Shown: positions 49,134 to 57,425 of the stretch, one piece after another
How the letters are laid out: each line of letters starts with the position of its first letter
How positions within the stretch are numbered: position 1 is the stretch's first letter
Source of the DNA: Mesorhizobium sp. M2D.F.Ca.ET.226.01.1.1
Lineage (GTDB): Bacteria > Pseudomonadota > Alphaproteobacteria > Rhizobiales > Rhizobiaceae
Direction: 5' to 3'
NCBI RefSeq assembly: GCF_004022705.2
Contig: NZ_RZOY02000004.1
Location: forward strand, 124,001-188,000
Length of the DNA stretch: 64,000 nucleotides
Notes under the pieces: model-generated
Seen by the model: only the letters and a program-made list of their open reading frames with translations
Databases searched by the model: none
What the model was told of the DNA's origin: nothing
Program-made: the position numbers and the translations under genes

Positions 49134-50093
49134 ATGAAGAAATATATCCTGCTTTTTCTAGGCATCGCTTTGGCGGCGGCGGTGACGATCGCCGATGCCG
49201 CGACCTTGGTGCCTCCGGGCAACCGCAACAGCGTGCAGCCGGATATTCCGGGCGCGTCGAGCCGGCGCACCCAGGCAACCAACACCACCTTCCAGGCCAA
49301 GTACCGGAAAGTCTACGCGTTGCTGCAGAACGATGCCGAGCTGCGCGGCAAGATCAGGAAGGTGGCGGCTGCCTACGGCATCGATCCGATGCATATCGTC
49401 GGCGCCATCGTTGGCGAGCATACCTACAATGTCGACGCCTACGACCGGCTGCAGACCTATTACGTCAAGGCGATGTCCTATCTGTCGAGCAAGTTGACCT
49501 TTGCCTATGATGGCGAGGATGTCAGCGATTTCGTCCAGCGCCCGGAATTCAAGAAATGCGCCGGCATGGACGACAGCTACGATCTGTGGGAATGCCGCGA
49601 GCAGGTCTGGAACCATGCCTTCCGCGGCAAGAGTGTCGGCGGCGAGGATTTCCCCAACGACCGCTTCGGCGCCACCTTCTTCCAGCCCTATTATGCCGGC
49701 CAGACTTTCGGCCTCGGCCAGCTGAACCCGCTGACGGCGCTGCAGATGAGCGACCTGGTGCACAAGGTCTCGGGCCTGCCCGAGCTCAACGTGAACGACC
49801 CCAACACGGTCTACAAGACCATTATGGATCCGGACCTGACGCTGCCCTACGTCGCCGCGACCATCAAAAAATCCATCGACGCCTACCGGACCATTGCCGG
49901 CTTCGACATCTCGAAAAATCCGGGCCTGACCGCCACGCTCTACAATGTCGGCAATCCCGAACAGCGCGCCTATGCGCTGAAGGCCGAGAACGACAAGCGC
50001 CGCGCCGCCGGCGAACCGGAAAAGCTGCCCGAGGAGAATTATTATGGCTGGCTGGTCAACGACAAGCTCGATGAGCTGAAGGCGCTGTTCTAG
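49134..50093 (+). CDS. Exported DUF1402 protein
   Basis: A 319-residue protein with a signal peptide (MKKYILLFLGIALAAAVTIADA, cleavage near residue 22). The mature part has a lysozyme/transglycosylase-like feel: YGIDPMHIVGAIVGEHTYNVD contains a Glu in the position typical of SLT catalytic residues, and TFGLGQLNPLTALQMSD resembles the SLT GxxQ motif region. This link is an inference; family members are annotated only as DUF1402. The start at 49134 follows the signal sequence. Confidence 0.85.
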   Translation: MKKYILLFLGIALAAAVTIADAATLVPPGNRNSVQPDIPGASSRRTQATNTTFQAKYRKVYALLQNDAELRGKIRKVAAAYGIDPMHIVGAIVGEHTYNVDAYDRLQTYYVKAMSYLSSKLTFAYDGEDVSDFVQRPEFKKCAGMDDSYDLWECREQVWNHAFRGKSVGGEDFPNDRFGATFFQPYYAGQTFGLGQLNPLTALQMSDLVHKVSGLPELNVNDPNTVYKTIMDPDLTLPYVAATIKKSIDAYRTIAGFDISKNPGLTATLYNVGNPEQRAYALKAENDKRRAAGEPEKLPEENYYGWLVNDKLDELKALF

Positions 50094-50100
50094 GGCGCCC

Positions 50101-50922
50101 TTAGCCAGTCGCTCGGTGACCCTCCGAGGCGAGATACGCCTCGAATTGGCGCATTTCCTCGGGGGCCGCCTCCACGATGTGGCGCGGCTCCGGATAGGCG
50201 CCGGACTGGATGTCGTCGGCATATTCGCGGAAGGCGGCGATGCGCTCGTTCTGGAGGCGATCGAACTCCGCCCCGAAGTCCCGGTAGCGCTTGGCATGGC
50301 GCGGATAGTGCCCGCGATTGGAGCCAAGCACGTCTTCCGAGAATAGATATTGCGCGTCGCAGCCCGTGCCCGCGCCCATCGAGATCATGATCAGCGGCGT
50401 GCGCATCGAGATCGCGGCGGCGACACCTGCCGGCACCACCTCGATTTCGGCCGCGAAGGCTCCGGCCGCTTCGAGGTCCTTGACCTGCCTCCACACCAAG
50501 GCAGCGCTTTCAGCGGTCTTGCCGACCGCCTTGAAGCCACCCGTCCAGGTCGCATGCGCCGGGATCAGGCCGACATGGCCGCAGACCGGAATGAGCTCGT
50601 CGCGCAGTCGGCGAATCGTCTGCAGGCTGGCCGAGCAATAGATGGCGTCGGCGCTTGCCGCGCGCAGCCTGACTGCCATGCGCAGGATCTCGTTCGTGGT
50701 GGCGCCCAGTTTCATGCGTTCATCGCCGGGAATGGCAAAGCATGTGGGCGCGGCGTCGCGAAAGCGCGGGTCGAGCATCACATCATACGGGACCGAGATG
50801 AGGTCGATACCGGCGCGTTCGGCGGCCTCGGCCTCTTCAAGCGAAAAGACGCGCAGCTTCGAAAGCTGGCGCTTACCCTTCAACGACTGCAAATCGGCTA
50901 CGGTCAGTCTGCTGCGTGCCAT
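50101..50922 (-). CDS. Divergent PanB-family (ketopantoate hydroxymethyltransferase-like) protein
   Basis: A 273-residue protein of the PanB/PEP-mutase superfamily. The C-terminal two thirds align well (IPVCGHVGLIPAHATWTGGFKAVG, EIEVVPAGVA with Glu161 like the E. coli catalytic Glu181, SMGAGTGCDAQYL, GHYPRHAKRY). The N-terminal part lacks the GDSLGM metal/substrate motif and the second Asp motif of true PanB. It may therefore bind a different one-carbon acceptor. It starts 34 bp after the reductase gene on the same strand, as the last gene of the mocDEF-like operon. Confidence 0.8.
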   Translation of the reverse strand: MARSRLTVADLQSLKGKRQLSKLRVFSLEEAEAAERAGIDLISVPYDVMLDPRFRDAAPTCFAIPGDERMKLGATTNEILRMAVRLRAASADAIYCSASLQTIRRLRDELIPVCGHVGLIPAHATWTGGFKAVGKTAESAALVWRQVKDLEAAGAFAAEIEVVPAGVAAAISMRTPLIMISMGAGTGCDAQYLFSEDVLGSNRGHYPRHAKRYRDFGAEFDRLQNERIAAFREYADDIQSGAYPEPRHIVEAAPEEMRQFEAYLASEGHRATG

Positions 50923-50956
50923 ATCTCTTGATCCCTCAATGCCGGTTGGAGGCGAA

Positions 50957-52186
50957 CTACGCCGCGAGCAGCGATTTCAGCTTGACCGCCTGCGAGCCCA
51001 GCGCTTCAGGCGATGGTGTCGCCCGTTTGGCGATCAGCATTTCCGCCAGGCGGATATCGCGCGCCACCGCATTGCCGGGGCCGATGCCGCTGGCGGCGAC
51101 CAGCCTGCCGTTCTCGGCGAGATGGAACAGGATGAAGGCACTGTCGTCGAGGTCGCGCCGTACCACCGAGCGGCCCTCGTCCGAAAGTCCGGCGATCTGC
51201 AGGGTCAGACCATACTGATCCGACCAGAACCACGGCACGGCGGCATGCGCCTCATCGGCGCCCAGCATGTTCCTGGCGGCCAAAGCGCCCTGTTCCTGCG
51301 CGTTGCGCCAGGCTTCCAGCCGTACCCGCCGGCCGCCATAGACGGCGAGCGGGAACGAGCAGCAATCGCCGGCGGCGAAGATATCCGGGTCGGCGGTGCG
51401 CAGATGCTCGTCGACGGCGATACCGTTGTCGATGGCGAGCCCCGCCTCAGCGGCAAGCGCCGCCACCGGCACGGCGCCGATGCCGATCACCGCCAGATCG
51501 GCCATGATGTTCTGGCCGTCGGCCAGCGTGATGGTGACCTTCGCGCCTTTGTCGGCAATCGCCGCGATTCCCTGGCCGGTGCGGATCGAAACGCCTTCGG
51601 CCTCATGCGCCTCGTGGATCACCTCTGCGATCTCGGCCGGCACGCCGCGCATCAGGATGCGCGGCTGCGCCTCGATGACCGTGACGGCGGCGCCAAGCTT
51701 GCGTGCTGAGGCCGCCAATTCGAGGCCGATGAAGCCGCCACCGATGATGGCGACGCGGTTTCCGGCGCTGAGATGGGCGCGGATGGCAAGCGCATCGTTG
51801 AAGGTTCTGAGATAAACGCAGCGTCCGCCCAGCCCCGGCAGCGGCAGCTTGCGCGGCACGGACCCGGTCGCCAGCAGCAGTTTGTCATAGGGAACGGAAG
51901 AACCGTCCGACAGCTGCACGGCGCGTGCGGCGCGGTCGATCGCGACGGCCCGGATGGAATGGATGTGCCGGATCGAGCGCTCGGCCAAAAACTCTTCGCT
52001 GGCGATCGCCTTGATGACCGGCGCCTCGCTGGCCATCGCTTCCTTCGACAGCGGCGGCCGCTCATAAGGCAGATGCGGCTCGTCGCCGATAAGCGTCACC
52101 GGTCCTTCAAAACCGAGATCGCGCAGCGTAAGCGCTGCCCGCCCCCCGCATTCGCCGGCGCCGATGATCACCATTCCTCCCGTCAT
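50957..52186 (-). CDS. mocF: FAD-dependent ferredoxin reductase (MocF-like)
   Basis: A 409-residue NAD(P)H:ferredoxin reductase of the rubredoxin/ferredoxin reductase family. It has an FAD-binding IIGAGECGGRAAL at the N-terminus, an NAD-binding AIIGGGFIGLELA in the middle, FAAGDCCSFP, and a C-terminal reductase domain. It should pass electrons to the Rieske ferredoxin encoded 5 bp upstream. ATG at 52186 is used; a GTG at 52195 overlapping the ferredoxin stop is an alternative. The symbol is by similarity to rhizopine mocF. Confidence 0.88.
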   Translation of the reverse strand: MTGGMVIIGAGECGGRAALTLRDLGFEGPVTLIGDEPHLPYERPPLSKEAMASEAPVIKAIASEEFLAERSIRHIHSIRAVAIDRAARAVQLSDGSSVPYDKLLLATGSVPRKLPLPGLGGRCVYLRTFNDALAIRAHLSAGNRVAIIGGGFIGLELAASARKLGAAVTVIEAQPRILMRGVPAEIAEVIHEAHEAEGVSIRTGQGIAAIADKGAKVTITLADGQNIMADLAVIGIGAVPVAALAAEAGLAIDNGIAVDEHLRTADPDIFAAGDCCSFPLAVYGGRRVRLEAWRNAQEQGALAARNMLGADEAHAAVPWFWSDQYGLTLQIAGLSDEGRSVVRRDLDDSAFILFHLAENGRLVAASGIGPGNAVARDIRLAEMLIAKRATPSPEALGSQAVKLKSLLAA

Positions 52187-52191
52187 TGTCG

Positions 52192-52506
52192 TCACCCGAC
52201 CTGAATGAGGACTTTGCCGGCGTCGACCTTGACCGGATAGGTTTTCAGGTTGACGCAGACCGGCGCGCCGCGGGCGTCGCCGGTCTTGTAGTTGAAGCGG
52301 CCATTGTGCTTGGGGCATTCGATGATGTCGTCCATCACCAGCCCGTCGGCCAGATGCACCTTTTCGTGCGTGCACAGGCCGTCTGTCGCGAAATATTCGT
52401 CGTCCGGGCTGCGATAGATGGCGAAGGTGCGGCCGGCATGGTCGAACCGCATTACGTCCTCTTCGTCGATATCCCCGGCCGCGCAGGCCTCGACCCAGTC
52501 GCTCAT
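52192..52506 (-). CDS. mocE: Rieske-type ferredoxin (MocE-like)
   Basis: A 104-residue Rieske [2Fe-2S] protein with Cys45-x-His47 (LCTHEKVHLADG) and Cys64-x2-His67 (ECPKHNGRF). It would carry electrons from the reductase to the MocD-like hydroxylase. An AGGAG site precedes the ATG at 52506; the upstream extension to 52545 is rejected. Confidence 0.92.
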   Translation of the reverse strand: MSDWVEACAAGDIDEEDVMRFDHAGRTFAIYRSPDDEYFATDGLCTHEKVHLADGLVMDDIIECPKHNGRFNYKTGDARGAPVCVNLKTYPVKVDAGKVLIQVG

Positions 52507-52545
52507 TTCTTTCTCCTGAAATTCGTGGTCAGCTGGTCGGGCCAC

Positions 52546-53652
52546 TCACTCGGCCCCGGCCGCCACCGGGTTGTCGCTGTGCAGGTCTTCCCGATAGGGC
52601 TTCGCCGTTGGCGGCAGCGCGCGTTTGAGGAAATAATCCTCGTTGCGCAGCTGGCGCAGGAAAGCCGGAGTCATTTCGCGATAGCCGGCCAGGATCGATG
52701 GCGTCGGCGCAGGCAGATCGTGCTTGATCATCTCATGCAGCTTCGGCAGCGCATGATAGGGCACCATCGGGAACATGTGATGCTCCACATGATAGTTCAT
52801 GTTCCAGTAGATGAACCGGCTGATCGGGTTCATCAGCACCGTGCGGCTGTTGAGGCGGTGGTCGATGACATTGTCGGCGAGGCCGCCATGTTGCAGCAGG
52901 CCGGTCATCACATGGTGCCAGGCGCCGTAGAGGCGGGGCAGGCCGACAAGCATCAGCGGCAGCCACGAATGCAGATAGAGCGCCAAGGCGATGGTCGCGA
53001 TGTAGATGGCGAGCCAGATGCGGGCTATGCGGATCGCCTTCGGTTGCTCCTGCTCGGGAATGAAGGTCTTTTCCGCCGCGCTGATGACGCCGGCGGCGTT
53101 GCGGACCATGTCGGTCATCGCATGCCAGGCGTCGACGATGCCGAAGAAGTTCAGCACGACCCGCAGCAAATCCGGCGGCCGCATGACGGCGATCTCCGGG
53201 TCGCGGCCGACGATGATGGTGTCGGTGTGGTGACGCGTATGGCTCCAGCGCCATGTCACCGGGTTGCGCATGATCATGAAGCAGGCGAGCTGGTAGACGG
53301 CGTCGTTCATCCACTGCGTGCGGAAGGCCGTGCCATGGCCGCATTCGTGCCAGCGGGAATCGGTCGAGGAGCCGTAGAGCGTGCCATAGACGAAGAGGAA
53401 CGGCACACACCACCAGCTGCCCCAGAACCAGATGCCGCCCGCGGCGCTGACCATGAAAGCGGCGAGCCAGATGATGGTGTCGCGGATCGCCGGCTGGTCG
53501 GAGCGCTGCATCAGCTCCTTCATCTGCTTGCGCGGGATGTCGGTGTGGTACCACTCGGCCGCGGCAAGCCCGTTCTCGACCGCGAGCCTGGCGTCCCGCC
53601 CGGTCAGGCTGTAGTCGCGCGGCGACGCGGCCGAAGAGCTGATTGCCGTCAT
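52546..53652 (-). CDS. mocD: Di-iron membrane hydroxylase/desaturase (MocD-like)
   Basis: A 368-residue membrane oxygenase of the fatty acid desaturase/alkane hydroxylase superfamily. Three histidine clusters bind the di-iron centre: HECGH (102-106), HTRHH (138-142) and HVEHH (288-292). Four or more hydrophobic segments surround them. MocD of rhizopine-degrading rhizobia is the named relative and works with MocE and MocF. GGAGG precedes the ATG at 53652. First gene of its operon, divergent from the LacI gene. Confidence 0.88.
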   Translation of the reverse strand: MTAISSSAASPRDYSLTGRDARLAVENGLAAAEWYHTDIPRKQMKELMQRSDQPAIRDTIIWLAAFMVSAAGGIWFWGSWWCVPFLFVYGTLYGSSTDSRWHECGHGTAFRTQWMNDAVYQLACFMIMRNPVTWRWSHTRHHTDTIIVGRDPEIAVMRPPDLLRVVLNFFGIVDAWHAMTDMVRNAAGVISAAEKTFIPEQEQPKAIRIARIWLAIYIATIALALYLHSWLPLMLVGLPRLYGAWHHVMTGLLQHGGLADNVIDHRLNSRTVLMNPISRFIYWNMNYHVEHHMFPMVPYHALPKLHEMIKHDLPAPTPSILAGYREMTPAFLRQLRNEDYFLKRALPPTAKPYREDLHSDNPVAAGAE

Positions 53653-53764
53653 AGAGGTTCCTCCGCCAGCGCACTGGCGAACCGCTCCGACCATGCGGAG
53701 CTCGCGCATCGCTGACTTTCGACTTCAGCATAGTCGCAGGGACTGATAGTCTCAACATCACAAA

Positions 53765-53777
53765 GATAGTTTCTATC
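53765..53777. promoter_or_regulatory. Palindrome in the mocD-lacI divergent promoter region
   Basis: GATAG-TTT-CTATC in the 179-bp gap between mocD and the LacI gene; a half copy (GATAGTCTC) lies about 20 bp upstream. An operator for divergent control is possible. Confidence 0.45.
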
Positions 53778-53831
53778 ATTTCATATCAGAATGGATTATC
53801 CTAAGTCGGGTTAGGCGATGGAGCGTCATTG

Positions 53832-54863
53832 ATGGTAAAGCGGCCGACAATTACCGATCTTGCGCGCGTCTCGGGCGTCAGTGTCGCCACGGTCGACCGG
53901 GTGCTGAACAGCCGCCTGCCCGTGCGCAAGGAAACCGCGCGCCGCGTCTACGACGCCGCCACCGAGATCGGCTATCACGCCGCCGGGCTGATCAAGCAGC
54001 GCATGCGCCAGGAATTGCCGGAATATAGGCTCGGCTTCCTGCTGCTCAGGGGCAACGATGTCTTCTATGGCGATTTCGCCAGGGAGCTTGAACTGGCGGT
54101 CGCACAGTCGCAGCGCTTTCGCGGCGTCGCGACGATCGACTTCGCCGCTTCGCTGGCGCCCGACGAGATTGCCGCCCAGATGCGCAGGCTGGCGGCGAAA
54201 TCGCGGTCCATCGCCGTCGTCGGTCCGGATCATCCGAACCTGACGGCGGTCGTCGAGACGCTGAAGGCGAGGGGGCAGCCGGTCTTCTCGCTGCTGTCCG
54301 ACTTTGCCGCCGGCATCCGCGAGGGCTATGTCGGGCTCGACAACCGCAAGGTCGGGCGGAGCGCCGCATGGATGATCGCCAAGGCTGCCAGGAAGCCCGG
54401 CAAGGTGGCGCTTTTCGTCGGCAGCCATCGCTTCCACGGCCATGAGCTGCGCGAGATCGGTTTCCGCTCTTTCTTCCGCGAGCATGCGCCGGACTTCACC
54501 GTGATGGAGACGCTGGTCAACCTCGAGGCCAATGACGTGACGCATGACGCCATGCTCGACATTCTGGCGCGCCATCCCGACCTTGCCGGCTGCTACGTCG
54601 CCGGCGGCGGCATGGAGGGCGCGGTCTCGGCGCTGCGGACGGCGAACCCGGCCGAGATGCCGGTCGTGATCTGCAACGAGATCAACGCCGTCTCGCGCGC
54701 GGCGCTGGCCGACAACATCCTCACCATGGTGATCTCGACGCCGCTCGCCGCGCTGTGCCGCGAACTCGTCGGGCTGATGGCGCATGCCATCGAAAGCGGC
54801 GCCGCCAATGCGCCGGGGCAGACCTTCCTGCCCTTCGATATCTATCTGCCGGAAAACATCTAG
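53832..54863 (+). CDS. LacI-family transcriptional regulator
   Basis: A 343-residue repressor. The N-terminal helix-turn-helix (TITDLARVSGVSVATVDRVL) and hinge (ETARRVYDAATEIGYHA) are followed by a periplasmic-binding-protein-like sensor domain (YRLGFLLLRGNDVFYGDF, VGLDNRKVGRSAAWM). It probably senses the sugar or inositol derivative carried by the transporter encoded downstream. ATG at 53832 with GGAG upstream is preferred over a TTG one codon earlier. Confidence 0.93.
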   Translation: MVKRPTITDLARVSGVSVATVDRVLNSRLPVRKETARRVYDAATEIGYHAAGLIKQRMRQELPEYRLGFLLLRGNDVFYGDFARELELAVAQSQRFRGVATIDFAASLAPDEIAAQMRRLAAKSRSIAVVGPDHPNLTAVVETLKARGQPVFSLLSDFAAGIREGYVGLDNRKVGRSAAWMIAKAARKPGKVALFVGSHRFHGHELREIGFRSFFREHAPDFTVMETLVNLEANDVTHDAMLDILARHPDLAGCYVAGGGMEGAVSALRTANPAEMPVVICNEINAVSRAALADNILTMVISTPLAALCRELVGLMAHAIESGAANAPGQTFLPFDIYLPENI

Positions 54864-55111
54864 GCGCCAAGCGCATAGTCGATGTGATGCAATCTATCAG
54901 GCTGATGGATTCTTTCATCGCGGTTCATTCGGATTCTGGCGCAAGTTTCGACGAATTTGGTCTTCGTCACGTCGATGGTGATCGAAAAACCGGCTGCTGC
55001 GGTCGGAATCGCCCTTGACGTTTCCCAAACGAAATGGAATAAATATTTCACTAACTAGGCCTTTTGGTTCTTTCGTTCCGGAGTACCTGTTCGAGCGGAG
55101 GAAGAGGCGTT

Positions 55112-55123
55112 CCATTCGAATGG
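55112..55123. promoter_or_regulatory. CG-centred palindrome, LacI-type operator candidate
   Basis: CCATTCGAATGG, a perfect 12-bp palindrome with a central CG as in many LacI-family operators, 94 bp before the binding-protein ATG. Confidence 0.5.
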
Positions 55124-55150
55124 CGACGCCAGATGGCCGCAGGGAGAGAT

Positions 55151-55169
55151 TCTCCGGGCAAACCGGAGA
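55151..55169 (+). promoter_or_regulatory. Hairpin in the 5' leader of the binding-protein gene
   Basis: TCTCCGG, a 5-nt loop, CCGGAGA: a perfect 7-bp stem ending 47 bp before the start codon. It could be an operator or an mRNA-stabilising hairpin. Confidence 0.4.
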
Positions 55170-55216
55170 TTCCGGTTCAATAGGTGCAGCCGGACACCAA
55201 GTGGAGGAGAGATAAA

Positions 55217-56158
55217 ATGAAGAAACTGCTTTTGGGCGTCGCGCTTTCGGCGCTGATGTGTTCATCCGCCTTCGCCGCCAAGATCGGCGTTTCGATGGCC
55301 CTTTTCGACGACAACTTCCTCACCGTCCTGCGCAACGGCATGATCGCGCAGGCCAAGGGCATGAGCGGCGTCGAGCTTCAGGTCGAGGACGCGCAGAACG
55401 ACGTGGCCAAGCAGCTCGACCAGATCAAGAACTTCGCCGCCTCGGGCGTCGACGCCATCATCGTCAACCCGGTCGACACTTCGGCCACCCAGGCGATGTC
55501 GGACGCGGCCGCCGCGGCCAAGATCCCGCTGGTGTATGTCAACCGCGAGCCGGTCAACGTCGACAAGCTGCCCGACAACCAGGCCTTCGTCGCTTCGAAC
55601 GAGGCCGAGTCCGGCACGCTCGAGACCAAGGAAGCCTGCCGCCTGCTCAAGGAAGCCGGCAAGAAGGAGGCCAATGTCTATGTGATCATGGGCGAGCTTT
55701 CCAATCAGGCCGCCGTACAGCGCACCAAGGACATCGAGGAAGTCATCGCCACGCCTGATTGCAGCTTCATCAAGATCATCGACAAGCAGACCTCGAACTG
55801 GAAGCGCGACGAGGCGCAGAACCTGATGACCAACTGGCTGTCGTCCGGCAAGGCGTTCGACGGCGTCATCGCCAACAACGACGAAAGCGCCATCGGCGCC
55901 ATCCAGGCGATGAAGGCCGCCAACATCGACATGAAGTCTGTCGTGGTCGGCGGCGTCGACGCCACCCAGGACGCGCTGGCCGCGATGCAGGCGGGCGATC
56001 TCGACGTCACGGTCTTCCAGGACGCCGCCGGTCAGGGTGCCGGCGCGCTCGACGCCGCGCTGAAGCTCGCCAAGGGCGAGAAGGTGGAACACAAGGTCTA
56101 TATCCCGTTCCAGCTCGTCACCCCGGCGAACATCGACAAGTTCTTGAAGAAGAACTGA
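55217..56158 (+). CDS. Sugar/rhizopine-type ABC transporter substrate-binding protein
   Basis: A 313-residue periplasmic protein with a signal peptide (MKKLLLGVALSALMCSSAFA). It belongs to the ribose/inositol-binding (Peripla_BP_4) family: FDDNFLTVLRNGMIAQAK, VDAIIVNPVDT, VYVNREPVN, GVIANNDESAIGAIQAM and VVVGGVDATQDAL. This subgroup includes rhizopine-binding MocB-like and inositol-binding proteins. First gene of the transport operon, with a strong ribosome site. Confidence 0.92.
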   Translation: MKKLLLGVALSALMCSSAFAAKIGVSMALFDDNFLTVLRNGMIAQAKGMSGVELQVEDAQNDVAKQLDQIKNFAASGVDAIIVNPVDTSATQAMSDAAAAAKIPLVYVNREPVNVDKLPDNQAFVASNEAESGTLETKEACRLLKEAGKKEANVYVIMGELSNQAAVQRTKDIEEVIATPDCSFIKIIDKQTSNWKRDEAQNLMTNWLSSGKAFDGVIANNDESAIGAIQAMKAANIDMKSVVVGGVDATQDALAAMQAGDLDVTVFQDAAGQGAGALDAALKLAKGEKVEHKVYIPFQLVTPANIDKFLKKN

Positions 56159-56167
56159 GCTGCGCCA

Positions 56168-56215
56168 ACGCAATTCCGGGAAAAGTGCGTAGCGGTTTTC
56201 CATACGAAATTGCGT
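56168..56215. repeat. Small palindromic intergenic repeat (REP-like), copy 2
   Basis: An imperfect palindrome with outer arms ACGCAATT / AATTGCGT and a core GAAAAGTGCGTAGCGGTTTTC-like segment (20 bases common with copy 1 at 40103-40155 apart from a few changes). It lies right after the binding-protein stop. Confidence 0.7.
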
Positions 56216-56294
56216 GAAGACAAGCCGCGGAGTGGTGCCGCGACGCATCGGACTGGCTGAATAGGCTGCTGATCAAGCGACGCCGCTCTGTTCC

Positions 56295-56318
56295 TCTCCC
56301 GCCCGATCGGGCGGGAGA
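56295..56318. repeat. Perfect 24-bp palindrome between binding-protein and permease genes
   Basis: TCTCCCGCCCGA followed by its exact reverse complement. Such stable GC-rich hairpins between binding-protein and permease genes commonly protect the upstream mRNA, raising the binding protein over the membrane parts. Confidence 0.65.
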
Positions 56319-56346
56319 ACGGGCGCGGTCATTCGGAGGAAAAGAC

Positions 56347-57423
56347 GTGTCACAGACATCGCATGGCATTGGCGGGCTGAGCTACGACGCCAAGAAGCGC
56401 CCATGGCCGGCCGAGTTCAACGTATTCCTGGCGCTGGTCATCCTGGTCGGCGCATTCGAGCTGATCGGGCGTGTCTTCCTCGGCGACAGCTTCCTGTTCA
56501 ACACCCGCGAGAACGTCTCTGGGATCTTCAACGAGCAACGCCTGCAGATCATTATCCTGCAGGTGTCGATCGTCGGCATCATCGCCATCGGCGTCACCCA
56601 GGTGATCATCTGCGGCGGCATCGACCTTTCCTCGGGCTCCGTGGTCGGCGCCACGGCCATGATCGCCATGAGCTTCGCGCAAGTCGCGACCGTCAACGGC
56701 AACCCCAACCCCAAGGCGATGTTCATCGATTATGGCTGGACCGACCTGCCGGTCATCGTGCCGCTGCTGGTCGCGATCGGCTGCGGCCTGATCGCCGGCC
56801 TGATCAACGGTCTGCTGATCGCCTACACCCGCATTCCGCCCTTCATCGCCACGCTCGGCATGATGGTGACAGCCCGCGGCATCGCCAAATGGTGGTCGAA
56901 GGGCCAGCCTATCTCGTTCCCGACCGACAGCTTCGCCGCCATCGGCAAGGGCCTGATGCCGGTCGTCATCTTCATCTCGCTGGCGATCCTGTTCCAGCTC
57001 ATCCTGACCTACACGAAATACGGCAAGCACTGCTACGCCATCGGCTCCAACGAGGACGCCGCGCGCATGTCCGGCATCAAGATCGCCAACCACAAGGTGC
57101 TGGTCTACGCCATCGCCAGCATCCTCGCTTCGCTCGCCGCGGTGGTGTTGTCCTCCAAGAACCTCACAGCGCAAGCCGGCATGGGCGTTATGTATGAGCT
57201 GGACGCCATTGCCATGGCGGTCATCGGCGGCGTTTCGCTGTCGGGCGGCCGCGGCTCGATCGTCGGAACCGTGATCGGCTCGTTGATCTTCGGCGTCATC
57301 ATTTCCGGCTTCACCTTCCTGCGCCTCGACGCCTACTATCAGGAGATGGTCAAGGGCGTGATCATCGTCGGCGCGGTCGTTCTCGATCAATGGCGCCAGC
57401 GTCGCCGGGCGATAGGAGCTTGA
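56347..57423 (+). CDS. Sugar ABC transporter permease (RbsC/FrcC type)
   Basis: A 358-residue inner-membrane permease with about nine hydrophobic segments. Family motifs include IICGGIDLSSGSVVG, GLINGLLIAYTRIPPFIATLG and AMAVIGGVSLSGGRGSIVGT. Starts with GTG at 56347 after GGAGG. The ATPase ATG follows by 2 bp. Confidence 0.93.
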   Translation: MSQTSHGIGGLSYDAKKRPWPAEFNVFLALVILVGAFELIGRVFLGDSFLFNTRENVSGIFNEQRLQIIILQVSIVGIIAIGVTQVIICGGIDLSSGSVVGATAMIAMSFAQVATVNGNPNPKAMFIDYGWTDLPVIVPLLVAIGCGLIAGLINGLLIAYTRIPPFIATLGMMVTARGIAKWWSKGQPISFPTDSFAAIGKGLMPVVIFISLAILFQLILTYTKYGKHCYAIGSNEDAARMSGIKIANHKVLVYAIASILASLAAVVLSSKNLTAQAGMGVMYELDAIAMAVIGGVSLSGGRGSIVGTVIGSLIFGVIISGFTFLRLDAYYQEMVKGVIIVGAVVLDQWRQRRRAIGA

Positions 57424-57425
57424 AC

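Larger units (their letters stand above)
54864..55216. promoter_or_regulatory. Regulatory gap upstream of the ABC binding-protein gene
   Basis: 353 bp with no convincing gene and lower GC than its flanks. It holds a 12-bp CG-centred palindrome (55112-55123), a hairpin (55151-55169) and the GGAGGAGAG ribosome site of the binding-protein gene. Confidence 0.6.

Noticed and set aside
52186..53715. A 509-codon open frame on the plus strand
   Set aside because: Antisense to the Rieske ferredoxin and MocD-like genes, whose metal motifs are clear.
54864..55216. Small ORFs in the gap before the ABC binding-protein gene
   Set aside because: They are short, unrelated in sequence to known families, and overlap regulatory palindromes.
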